Shown: piece by piece, positions 8,720 through 17,163 of the stretch
Numbering within the stretch: position 1 is the first letter of the stretch
Layout: each line of letters begins with the position of its first letter
DNA from: Eubacterium sp.
GTDB lineage: Bacteria; Bacillota; Clostridia; Oscillospirales; Acutalibacteraceae
Direction of reading: 5' to 3'
Length of the DNA stretch: 64,000 bases
Assembly (NCBI GenBank): GCA_022511225.1
Contig: JAFLRZ010000002.1
Location: forward strand, 62,001 to 126,000
Program-made: the position numbers and the translations under genes
The notes under the pieces: model-generated
Database searches by the model: none
Seen by the model: only the letters and a program-made list of their open reading frames with translations
Told to the model about the DNA's origin: nothing

Positions 8720-9754
8720 ATGGCTGAAACAAAAGAGAAAAAAGGCTTTAAGCCCGGTTTATATGCAGTAGTTGCCGGTATTATCGTTGCTGCTATTCTT
8801 GTTGTTGTTACAATTTTTGCTTTCACAACAAGATACACTGCTTTCGCACCTGACAAGGTTGCGCAGTCATACGTTGACACAATCGTTCAGACAGGTGATG
8901 GCTACAATGCTTACAAGATGACTCTCGTATCAAAGAATGCCAAATATGGTGATTTTATCAGAAACGCTTATATGGCTCCTTTTGTTAACGAAGAGGCTGA
9001 GCAGGCTAAATTTGTTGGTACAGGTAGTGAAGAAGAAAGAAACGCTATCGATACTGTTTATGAAACAATGTACGCATATTACTGCGAGCTTGTAAATACG
9101 TACGGTCTTGATAATTACGATCAGGTATTCACAAACTACTTCACAAAGCTTAAGGAAGTAAGAGCCGAGGTTTACGGCGACGAATTTATGAATACTGATT
9201 ATATGTTCGGCGCATTTGAATCAAACGTAGCTACATACGGCGAATCACTTACAGGTACACAGAGAGTATTTGCTTCTGATGATAAGACTATCCTTAAGGA
9301 AGAGTCAACAGGTATCTACCAGACAATGTTCGGTGAAGAGGCTGACGTTGAGGTTGATGCTCCCGGCAAAGACGGCAAGAAGCAGACTGTTGTCGAAAAG
9401 CAATTAGTATATAAGCTCACTACTTCTGTAATCGAAGTCAAAGAGCTTAACGAGGAAGAGACAGCAGCGTACGTTGCAGAGTATAAGGAAAGAATTGCAA
9501 ACTTTGCACAGAGCGGTGAAGCAAGAGCAACACAGTACGGTCTTGCTGACGAAGCAAAAGAAAAAATGATCAATGCATTTGCAAATCTTGACTGCTCTGA
9601 TAGCATTAATGCTGTAAGCCTTTGCACAGTAGAGGTTAAGGATCAGAAGGGCACCGTCGTTGCAACACAGCAGGTTTACGTTGTTGAAATCGGAAACAGC
9701 TGGTACGTTGACGATACGAATGTAGATACAAGTGCACTCTACATTGCAAAATAA
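8720..9754 (+). CDS. Membrane-anchored hypothetical protein with large extracytoplasmic domain
   Basis: N-terminal TM (LYAVVAGIIVAAILVVVTIFAFTTRY) then soluble domain; 15 nt downstream of the MFS gene with SD aaggaggg. Confidence 0.8.
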   Translation: MAETKEKKGFKPGLYAVVAGIIVAAILVVVTIFAFTTRYTAFAPDKVAQSYVDTIVQTGDGYNAYKMTLVSKNAKYGDFIRNAYMAPFVNEEAEQAKFVGTGSEEERNAIDTVYETMYAYYCELVNTYGLDNYDQVFTNYFTKLKEVRAEVYGDEFMNTDYMFGAFESNVATYGESLTGTQRVFASDDKTILKEESTGIYQTMFGEEADVEVDAPGKDGKKQTVVEKQLVYKLTTSVIEVKELNEEETAAYVAEYKERIANFAQSGEARATQYGLADEAKEKMINAFANLDCSDSINAVSLCTVEVKDQKGTVVATQQVYVVEIGNSWYVDDTNVDTSALYIAK

Positions 9755-9771
9755 TATATAAATAACTCAAA

Positions 9772-9813
9772 ACACCCATTGCACGTCGATTTTGTGCAAT
9801 GGGTGTTTTTTAT
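9772..9813. terminator. Bidirectional terminator between convergent genes
   Basis: acacccattgcac - gtcgatttt - gtgcaatgggtgt followed by T-run. Confidence 0.9.
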
Positions 9814-9826
9814 TGATATTATTGTA

Positions 9827-10765
9827 CTAAGCAATCATTTTATTATAGCTTTCAAGTGCCTCGTTCCATGAGTCAAAGCTTTTGTCGTTTCGGTGATCGG
9901 GCAAATCATAATTATTGTTTAGATGTTCGCCGATATAAGCCGTAACCTTATGTGCTCCAAAGTAATTCATATGGTCGCCTTGATCATAAGTATCATGCTT
10001 CCAGTTGATTTTCAATTCTTCGTTAAGGTTTAAGTCAATAAACGGAATATCGTTTTCTTTTGCAAAGGATTCGGCTGCGTTATGCTTTTCGTAATTCCAG
10101 TTCTTTGAGCTTGGCGTTCTTACAAACATCAGTTCAATATTCTCTTCAAGGCAAAGCTCAATTATTTTATTGGTATATACGATATTGTTTGTGCTTATAC
10201 TTGCTTTAGCATCTGTTTGCTTCATATAGTCAGTTTTTTTAGAAGCATTTACCGAACTGTTGTAGCGGTATCCCTTTTGCTTGGTTGTGATTACGGAATC
10301 AAAGGAATAGTTTTTGTCCACAACCTCTTTCCACATATTATGATACTTGAAAATCGGAAACAAACGCTCCACTTTGGGAACGACTGCTGCGGCAGCGGAA
10401 TAATTCCTAAACAGAAGATTAACCTCAAGAATACAAACCTTCGGCTTCTGTTTTTCTAAAACTTTTTGCATCATTTCATATGCCTGATAAGTAGTCTGCG
10501 CCGGCGATGCAGCAACAAAGGCTGTAATTCCGTATTTCTGATAAATTTCAAGGGGAGTTATCGAGCTGTAAGCCTCGCTGTCACCGATAATGAGAACGTC
10601 TATTGTGTTTTCCTGTTCCTGATTCACCTCGTTTACAACCTTGTCAAACTTGGCTATACCTGCATTTGTTTTTTCAGGATTAACTACCAGCGAAAGAAGT
10701 ATGATCATCACTGCTATTATGGCTATGAATGAGACTATTCTCAGATATTTGGATTTTTTAGTCAT
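9827..10765 (-). CDS. DltD-like / SGNH-type membrane-anchored protein
   Basis: N-terminal TM, IIGDSEAYSSI (GDS) and DQGDHMNYFG blocks; follows the MBOAT gene. Confidence 0.75.
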   Translation of the reverse strand: MTKKSKYLRIVSFIAIIAVMIILLSLVVNPEKTNAGIAKFDKVVNEVNQEQENTIDVLIIGDSEAYSSITPLEIYQKYGITAFVAASPAQTTYQAYEMMQKVLEKQKPKVCILEVNLLFRNYSAAAAVVPKVERLFPIFKYHNMWKEVVDKNYSFDSVITTKQKGYRYNSSVNASKKTDYMKQTDAKASISTNNIVYTNKIIELCLEENIELMFVRTPSSKNWNYEKHNAAESFAKENDIPFIDLNLNEELKINWKHDTYDQGDHMNYFGAHKVTAYIGEHLNNNYDLPDHRNDKSFDSWNEALESYNKMIA

Positions 10766-10780
10766 AACAAATCTATCTCC

Positions 10781-12364
10781 TTAAAAGTCAGCATACATCG
10801 GAGCAACCGGTGCATACTCACCGCCATAAGCACCAAAAATTATTACCACTGCAATAGCACCGACAAGAATCAGCCAGCGAACAGCAATAGGCATTTCAGC
10901 AAGTTTTTCGCGGATATCAAGATTCTTTTCCTTAAGAATACTGAATACGAAAACAATTGCTATAGACACTATAACTACGATTATATCGAGATGATCAAGT
11001 CCTGTTTTTGCAATCACGCCGTTTTTAATACCGTTAAGTGAAAAATGCGTGAATATTTTGCCAAACATTTCAAATCCCTCTTTGAGTCCGTGTGCACGGA
11101 AAAACAGCTCGCCGATAACTACAAGAAACGATGTCAGGGCAATTCTTATTAGTGATACAGGTGCTTTGTTTGGGTCAATATGAAGCTTGTCATAAATCTT
11201 TGATGAAAGCGGCTCAAAGAGATTTCCAAGTAAAATCAAAGTAAAATGGTACATTCCGAAGAATATGTACATCCACGCTGAGCCGTGCCATAGTCCGTTA
11301 CTAATCCATACACAAAACAGCGCAATAGTACTTGCAAGCATCGGCCCGAAGTAATTGCCTAAATGCTTTCTGCCGAATGCCGTCAACTTTTTTGAAAAAG
11401 CAGAAAGTGATACGGGGTAATATATGTAATCTCTAAACCATGTACCGAGTGTAATATGCCACCTTGACCAGAATTCCGAAATGTTTTTTGAGAAAAACGG
11501 CTGTCTGAAGTTTTCAGGCAGTTTTACACCGAATATCTGTGCAATTCCTATACCTACGTCCATTGCAGCTGAAAAATCCATATAAAGCTCAATGGTATAG
11601 AATACGGCTGAAAGAAGAATTATTCCTCCGTCAAATTTTTCATAGTCGTCAAAAACATTCATAACGAAGCCGTTAAGTCTGTCGGCAACTATGATTTTTT
11701 TAAATAAGCCGTAAATGATTCTTTCGAAGCCGTAGACAAGGTTTTTGTATTTAATACGATTCCCTGAAAAAAGAGCCTCGGCAGTATCCGAATATCTTGC
11801 GATGGGACCTTCCATAATCTGAGGGAAAAAGCTCATATAAAGTGCGAGGCGAGGCAGGCTGTTGTCTGCTTTTATAACTCCTTGGCGAACGTCTCTCATA
11901 TACGAAACAGCCTGAAGAGTGTAGAAGGAAATACCTAACGGCACCATAAAGCTTATTTCTTTAACATGAACGTTAAAGTTTTCTAAAATGGTATTAAGAT
12001 TATGGGTGAAAAAAGGTGTGTATTTGAGTACTGCAAGAAGTCCGATATGAAGCACTACCGCAATTGCAAGCACAAGATTCTGCTTTTTGTCATTCGCCTT
12101 CTTTACTGGCTTTTTTTCTTCACGTGTAAGGCCTTGCAAAGCAAGCTTCCGCTCAGTCTGAAGTTTATCAAGCCAAAGCCCGAAATGGTGGATTGATACA
12201 GTGGAAATAAGCAAATAAACTATAAGCTTTTCACTTGTAAAATAGAAGAAAATATAGCTTGCTGCCAGCAGCACGTACGGACGCACCTTTGACGGCATAA
12301 CTGCATATATCAGTACAACAATGGGAAGAAACACCACTAAAAATTCAGGACCAAAATAGGTCAT
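10781..12364 (-). CDS. MBOAT family O-acyltransferase (DltB/AlgI-like)
   Basis: ISEFWSRWHITLGTWFRDYIYYPVS and WISNGLWHGSAWMYIFFGMYH signatures. Confidence 0.93.
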   Translation of the reverse strand: MTYFGPEFLVVFLPIVVLIYAVMPSKVRPYVLLAASYIFFYFTSEKLIVYLLISTVSIHHFGLWLDKLQTERKLALQGLTREEKKPVKKANDKKQNLVLAIAVVLHIGLLAVLKYTPFFTHNLNTILENFNVHVKEISFMVPLGISFYTLQAVSYMRDVRQGVIKADNSLPRLALYMSFFPQIMEGPIARYSDTAEALFSGNRIKYKNLVYGFERIIYGLFKKIIVADRLNGFVMNVFDDYEKFDGGIILLSAVFYTIELYMDFSAAMDVGIGIAQIFGVKLPENFRQPFFSKNISEFWSRWHITLGTWFRDYIYYPVSLSAFSKKLTAFGRKHLGNYFGPMLASTIALFCVWISNGLWHGSAWMYIFFGMYHFTLILLGNLFEPLSSKIYDKLHIDPNKAPVSLIRIALTSFLVVIGELFFRAHGLKEGFEMFGKIFTHFSLNGIKNGVIAKTGLDHLDIIVVIVSIAIVFVFSILKEKNLDIREKLAEMPIAVRWLILVGAIAVVIIFGAYGGEYAPVAPMYADF

Positions 12365-12597
12365 TATTCATCTTCCTCCTGAAGGCGAGTGATAAGCTCC
12401 CACATAGCTTTTGCCGAGTTGAAGTTTTTTGGTGCAATTTCGACAGTTGGAATAGTTATATCAAATTCATCCTCAAGCTCTGCAATAAGCGAAATTATTG
12501 CAAGTGAATTGAGAATGTGCTCATCAATTAATGTTGTGCAGTTTTCGTAATCCACGTCAGGTCTGATTTCTTTCAGGATTTCGATTAAAGTTTCCAT
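12364..12597 (-). CDS. Acyl/peptidyl carrier protein (DltC-like)
   Basis: 77 aa acidic helical protein with ILNSLAIISLIAELEDEF (Ser in an NSL context); TAATG overlap with MBOAT. Confidence 0.85.
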   Translation of the reverse strand: METLIEILKEIRPDVDYENCTTLIDEHILNSLAIISLIAELEDEFDITIPTVEIAPKNFNSAKAMWELITRLQEEDE

Positions 12598-12618
12598 AGT
12601 TCTTTCTCCTCTTATATA

Positions 12619-13785
12619 TTATAAAATATTTGGTTTGTTAAGCTCGCTTGTTTTGAAATGATTTCTTACAATGCTTATATCGTCATCATCAACAAGCACG
12701 ACTGCGGGAAGCTCACGGCTGAGAAACAGTGAAATTCCCTCGCACATACAGTAAGCCCCTGTATTTTTGAAAATAATAATATCATCAATGGCTAAATCAG
12801 CAATCGGCAGTGCCTTTACAACAATATCATTTACCGTGCAGAGTGAGCCGCAGATATTCCAGTCCAAAGTATTTGCGCTGTCCCTTTTAGGTAAAACTTC
12901 AAAGAAGGGATGCTTCATTGCCATGCTCTGACCAAAGTAGACCAGATGGTTCATTCCGCCGTCGATTATTGCAAAATTCCCTGCCTTGTTTGACTTGGCA
13001 TCTACTACCTTTGAAAAGTATGCACCGCAGGAAGCGGCAATGCTCCGCCCCATTTCAAGTGTTATTTTAAGCTTGCTCGGAAGCTCGCAAAGAAGAGCAG
13101 AAAGACACGAGAAGTATTCTTTTTCATCAAAGCTTTCCTCTTCAAAATAGATTACAGGCGAGCCGGTGCCGTACTCAAGCTCTTCAATTACAATCCCGAA
13201 TTTTTCCTCAGTCCTTGCAATTAATTCTTTCAGATAATCAAATTCTCTTTTAAGCTTTTTTTGTGAACTTTTCTGAGTTGAGGAAAAATACTGGATTCCT
13301 TTCATTGTCATATAGACGGGATTACAGTCGCTGATTATATAATCAAAATCTTCTTCGGTAACACCGAACTGACTTTTAGAATTAATCCTTACAAGAACGT
13401 TTATCTTTCTGCCGTATTTTTCTGAAAGATCCTTAAGAAGCTCATACTGCCTGACAGATTCGATAGTGTAAATGCCGACATCGTCATATTGCGTAATTAC
13501 TCTTTCTATGAATTCGGGTGTCTTGTAAACTCCTGAAAGCACGATTTTTTTCATAGGTACGTTCAGTGCTTCACAAATTTCAAATTCACCGGGAGAGCAG
13601 ACCTCAAGACGAGGAACAGATTTTTCTGCTTCGCTTATAATAAACGTGTTTGCCTTTACTGCATAACACAAATCAACGTTCTTTGGAAGAGAAGATTTTA
13701 TAAATTCAATTCTTTTTCTGAGAGTACTAAGATCAAATGCGTAAAACGGAGTCTGAAGCTTAGAAATCAGATTTTCATAATTCAT
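12619..13785 (-). CDS. PLP-dependent fold-type III decarboxylase-like protein (LysA/BtrK-like)
   Basis: TPFYAFDLSTLRKRIEF...DLCYAVKANTF (PLP lysine region), NICGSLCTVNDIV and NTGAYCMCEG corresponding to GxxCxxxD and DxGAY motifs of diaminopimelate decarboxylase. Confidence 0.85.
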   Translation of the reverse strand: MNYENLISKLQTPFYAFDLSTLRKRIEFIKSSLPKNVDLCYAVKANTFIISEAEKSVPRLEVCSPGEFEICEALNVPMKKIVLSGVYKTPEFIERVITQYDDVGIYTIESVRQYELLKDLSEKYGRKINVLVRINSKSQFGVTEEDFDYIISDCNPVYMTMKGIQYFSSTQKSSQKKLKREFDYLKELIARTEEKFGIVIEELEYGTGSPVIYFEEESFDEKEYFSCLSALLCELPSKLKITLEMGRSIAASCGAYFSKVVDAKSNKAGNFAIIDGGMNHLVYFGQSMAMKHPFFEVLPKRDSANTLDWNICGSLCTVNDIVVKALPIADLAIDDIIIFKNTGAYCMCEGISLFLSRELPAVVLVDDDDISIVRNHFKTSELNKPNIL

Positions 13786-15290
13786 TTTCTTCTCCTTCCG
13801 TACAGTTCAACAAGCTTCTTTCTGTCAGTCTTTCCGTTTTTTGTAAGCGGAAATTCATCAGCCTTGCGAAGTGCACCCGGTACCATAAATACAGGGAGTT
13901 TTTCTGAAAGTTTACGATGAAGCTCTTCTTTTTCAATTTCACCTATATAAAATCCGTAGAGCTTATTTTTCTTTTCTTCAAAAACACAGCAGGAACGGCT
14001 GATTCCGTCAATGCCGTTCATTGCCTTTTCAATTTCCTCAAGCTCAATACGGTGTCCCATATACTTGATTTGAAAATCCTTTCTGCCGCAGAAGAATAAA
14101 TCACCGTTTTCGTCATATTCTGCAAGGTCACCCGTGCGGTATATGATATCGGGGAAAAGCGTGTTTGTGGGATTCTGAACGAATGCCTTAGCAGTCTGCT
14201 CAGGGTTATTGCAGTAGCCGATAGCTACTGACGAACCGCGAACACAAATTTCACCTGTGACATTGCTTTCGCTGATGAGGTTATTATTTTCATCAAGCAA
14301 AAGAATCTCCCTGTTATTAAACGGCTTACCGATAGGAATACCATTATCGTAATCTCTGCTGTCATTAATAATATGATACGTACAATTACAGGTTATTTCG
14401 GTAGGGCCGTAAAGATTTACAAACATCGCATCCGGATAATATTTCTGCCACTCGGCAAGGTGCTTTGCAGGCATAACCTCTCCGCTGAACAGTATTTTGC
14501 TGATTTTATCAGGTCTGCGATAATCAAGGCAGTGAAACGTACTTATTAAGCAGAGTGCCGACACTGCCCATATGAGAGTTGTGACATTATGCTCAGCAAG
14601 ATAATCAATCAGTTCTGTCGGTCTTGAGAACATCTCGGTAGGCACGATAACGAGCCTTGCACCCATCTTAAGCGAGGAGTAAATGTCCTTGACTGATACA
14701 TCAAAATCAAACGGTGCCTGATTTGCAATTATATCGTTTTCATTAATGTTAAACATATCCGTAAAGCCGTCAATGAAGTCAATAACGTTCCTGTGGGACA
14801 CGAGCACACCCTTGGGCTCGCCTGTTGAGCCCGATGTGAAAAGAGCATAAAGGGGATCGGTATCTATTGCTTTATTTCTTATTTCTTCAAGAAGCTCATT
14901 ATCTGCACTAATTTTAACGCTTGAAATAGTAGCTGCGTTACTGCAAAGGCTTTTGGCAAGTTCGAGATGTTCGTCTGTAGTAAACAGATAGTCCGCTTCG
15001 AGCGTTTTTAATATGCTTTTTAATCTGACCTCGGGTAATTGCGGATTCAAAAGCACGTAGAAACATCCTGCATACGCTGCGCCGAAGAAAGCACACAGTG
15101 TATCTATACCTTTGCCGGCAAGAATAGGTATCGGCTTTTTCGTACCAATCTTCATTGCTATGCCGGTACCGATCTGCTTTGATGTATTCATCAGCTCTGT
15201 CCAGCTTATTGACTTATTTTCAAATTCAACGGCTGTTTCAGTACCTTTATGAAATGCCGTATTTTCTAAATAATCTAAGATATTTTTCAT
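13782..15290 (-). CDS. Amino-acid adenylation enzyme (DltA/NRPS A-domain-like)
   Basis: LFTSGSTGEPKGVLVSHRN, NLYGPTEITCNCTYH, YRTGDLAEYDENGDLFFCGRKDFQIKYMGHRIELEEIE, LTKNGKTDRKKL core motifs. Confidence 0.92.
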   Translation of the reverse strand: MKNILDYLENTAFHKGTETAVEFENKSISWTELMNTSKQIGTGIAMKIGTKKPIPILAGKGIDTLCAFFGAAYAGCFYVLLNPQLPEVRLKSILKTLEADYLFTTDEHLELAKSLCSNAATISSVKISADNELLEEIRNKAIDTDPLYALFTSGSTGEPKGVLVSHRNVIDFIDGFTDMFNINENDIIANQAPFDFDVSVKDIYSSLKMGARLVIVPTEMFSRPTELIDYLAEHNVTTLIWAVSALCLISTFHCLDYRRPDKISKILFSGEVMPAKHLAEWQKYYPDAMFVNLYGPTEITCNCTYHIINDSRDYDNGIPIGKPFNNREILLLDENNNLISESNVTGEICVRGSSVAIGYCNNPEQTAKAFVQNPTNTLFPDIIYRTGDLAEYDENGDLFFCGRKDFQIKYMGHRIELEEIEKAMNGIDGISRSCCVFEEKKNKLYGFYIGEIEKEELHRKLSEKLPVFMVPGALRKADEFPLTKNGKTDRKKLVELYGRRRK

Positions 15291-15396
15291 AGTATCCCTT
15301 TTTTCGACTTTTTGCTACTGTCTTACTATATTAAACGATAATTAAAGAAAAGTAAAGGGAATGTTAAGATAATTAAAAATTAGTTTATATTTAAAC

Positions 15397-15431
15397 AGCA
15401 AGCCATTTACTATAGCAGTAAATAGCTTGCT
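15397..15431. repeat. Hairpin downstream of the 63-aa ORF (possible weak terminator)
   Basis: agcaagccatttact - atagc - agtaaatagcttgct, one mismatch; no strong T-run. Confidence 0.4.
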
Positions 15432-15459
15432 CATCCTGTTTGCAATACTCTGATTTGCA

Positions 15460-15651
15460 TTACTCTAAATTAAAATTAATATCGGGAAATTTGTCTACAA
15501 AGCTTTTCATTTCACGTTTTGAGCTGATTTGGCGTGTTCTGTCTGCAACGGCACTTTTTTGCTCGTCAGATAAATTCTGAAATTCCTTTAATGCTGTTTC
15601 GTTTTGCGCAAGTGCCATAACAAAGTTTATTGGTAAATCTTTTGGATTCAT
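15460..15651 (-). CDS. Small hypothetical protein, 63 aa (MNPKDLPINFVMALAQNETALKEFQNLSDEQKSAVADRTRQISS...)
   Basis: Complete ORF with amphipathic, protein-like composition in an intergenic region. Confidence 0.6.
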   Translation of the reverse strand: MNPKDLPINFVMALAQNETALKEFQNLSDEQKSAVADRTRQISSKREMKSFVDKFPDINFNLE

Positions 15652-15690
15652 AATGCATCACCATAATTATGATGTGCAAAAGATATTAAA

Positions 15691-15739
15691 AAATTCAAAT
15701 TCCTTTAAGGAAACGCTATAAGTATTCCTTAAAGGAATT
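15691..15739 (-). terminator. Terminator of the radical SAM gene
   Basis: Perfect 15-bp arms aattcctttaaggaa (15698-15712) / ttccttaaaggaatt (15725-15739); minus-strand downstream T-rich (tttgaatttttt). Confidence 0.8.
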
Positions 15740-15744
15740 ATGTT

Positions 15745-17151
15745 TTAATTTTCGGATTTTGCTTCAACAGTGTCGCGGTAATACTGTGTAAATGGGTGGA
15801 AGCGTTCCTGCTCCTCCCAGATTTCCTTTGCTTTCGGTGCCCACTGCTTGGCATATCCGTCACACTTTGCACAAAGCACGTCCACACTTTCAGGGTGAGA
15901 AAGGTTGGTCGATTTTGCACCTGTTTTATTAACCATATTTCTCAGTGCCTGAGGGTTTTCAAGCATAGGACATGGACGAAGCATATTGTCGTTAAACGGC
16001 TGACCTTTATAATACTCCCTGAAAAGAGGAGATTTAAGACATTCCTTAATACTCTTTTCTCTGATATTTGAATCGCTGTAATGAATGAAAACGCAAGGCT
16101 CCACGTCACCCTCGCTGTTGACGTGGAAATAATTTCGTCCTCCCGCAATGCAACCGCCTACAAATTCAGCATCATTCTGAAAATCAACGGTGAATACAGG
16201 CTTTCCGTTTTTAGCATCTCGCTTAGCACGAATCTCTCTGTAAACGTGCTCACGCTGATCCGGAGTAAGCAGCAAATCAACATCTGCATCACTGCCGACA
16301 GGCATATAATGAAAATACCAGGCGTATCTTACACCGTTTTCTATCATAAAATCATAAAACTCGTCTGACGTTACGCTCTTGTAATTCTTACTTGTGTAGC
16401 AGACAGATGCTCCGAAAAGGCATCTATTCTTTTTCAGAAGCTTCATCGCCTTGACAATGGCTTTATAAGCTCCTTCGCCACGACGGAAATCTGTTGTTTC
16501 TTCGCTGCCCTCGATTGAAAGCGCAAGAGCAAGATTTCCGCACGCCTTCATATCGTCGCAGAATTTCTGGTCAACGAGGGTACCGTTTGAGAATGCAAGA
16601 AACAGGCAGTCATTGTTTTCTTTTGCGAGGGTGAGAAGCTCCTCTTTTTTTATCAAAGGCTCACCGCCTGTAAACATAAAGAAGTGAGTACCAAGCTCCT
16701 TGCTTTCGCTGACAATCTTGCGCATTTCGTCAAGAGTAAGACTTGATTTGTGCCCATATTCCGATGCCCAGCAGCCCTTGCATTTCATATTGCAGGCAGA
16801 TGTAGGATCAAGCAAAACTACCCACGGTATGTTGCAGTGCTCAATATCTCTCTTCTTTCTGAGCGTAGCAGTACCGATTAAGCCAAGATCTATACCGAAG
16901 GTTAATATTGCACGCCTGAGAAAATCATTATCAACCTCGTCAATTCCTCTGAACAAAAACTTATTCCAGATGTTGTTTTCATCCGAAATAATTTCAATCG
17001 GTTTGGTAAAGGTTGTTTCAGGGTACATATTGCCTGTAACTGATTTTGCAAGCTTAATCAGCCTCACCATATTTCTTTTCGGGTTTTTGTATATATACTT
17101 AAAAAGCCTGTTTCCGATGCTATGAAGCACCATGCTTTTCATTTGTGCCAT
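15745..17151 (-). CDS. Radical SAM/SPASM-type protein
   Basis: CNMKCKGC (CxxxCxxC), FMFTGGEPL, and C-terminal Cys cluster (CIAGGRNYFHVNSEGDVEPCVF...CPMLENP...CAKCDGYA). Confidence 0.92.
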   Translation of the reverse strand: MAQMKSMVLHSIGNRLFKYIYKNPKRNMVRLIKLAKSVTGNMYPETTFTKPIEIISDENNIWNKFLFRGIDEVDNDFLRRAILTFGIDLGLIGTATLRKKRDIEHCNIPWVVLLDPTSACNMKCKGCWASEYGHKSSLTLDEMRKIVSESKELGTHFFMFTGGEPLIKKEELLTLAKENNDCLFLAFSNGTLVDQKFCDDMKACGNLALALSIEGSEETTDFRRGEGAYKAIVKAMKLLKKNRCLFGASVCYTSKNYKSVTSDEFYDFMIENGVRYAWYFHYMPVGSDADVDLLLTPDQREHVYREIRAKRDAKNGKPVFTVDFQNDAEFVGGCIAGGRNYFHVNSEGDVEPCVFIHYSDSNIREKSIKECLKSPLFREYYKGQPFNDNMLRPCPMLENPQALRNMVNKTGAKSTNLSHPESVDVLCAKCDGYAKQWAPKAKEIWEEQERFHPFTQYYRDTVEAKSEN

Positions 17152-17163
17152 ATATTATCCCTT

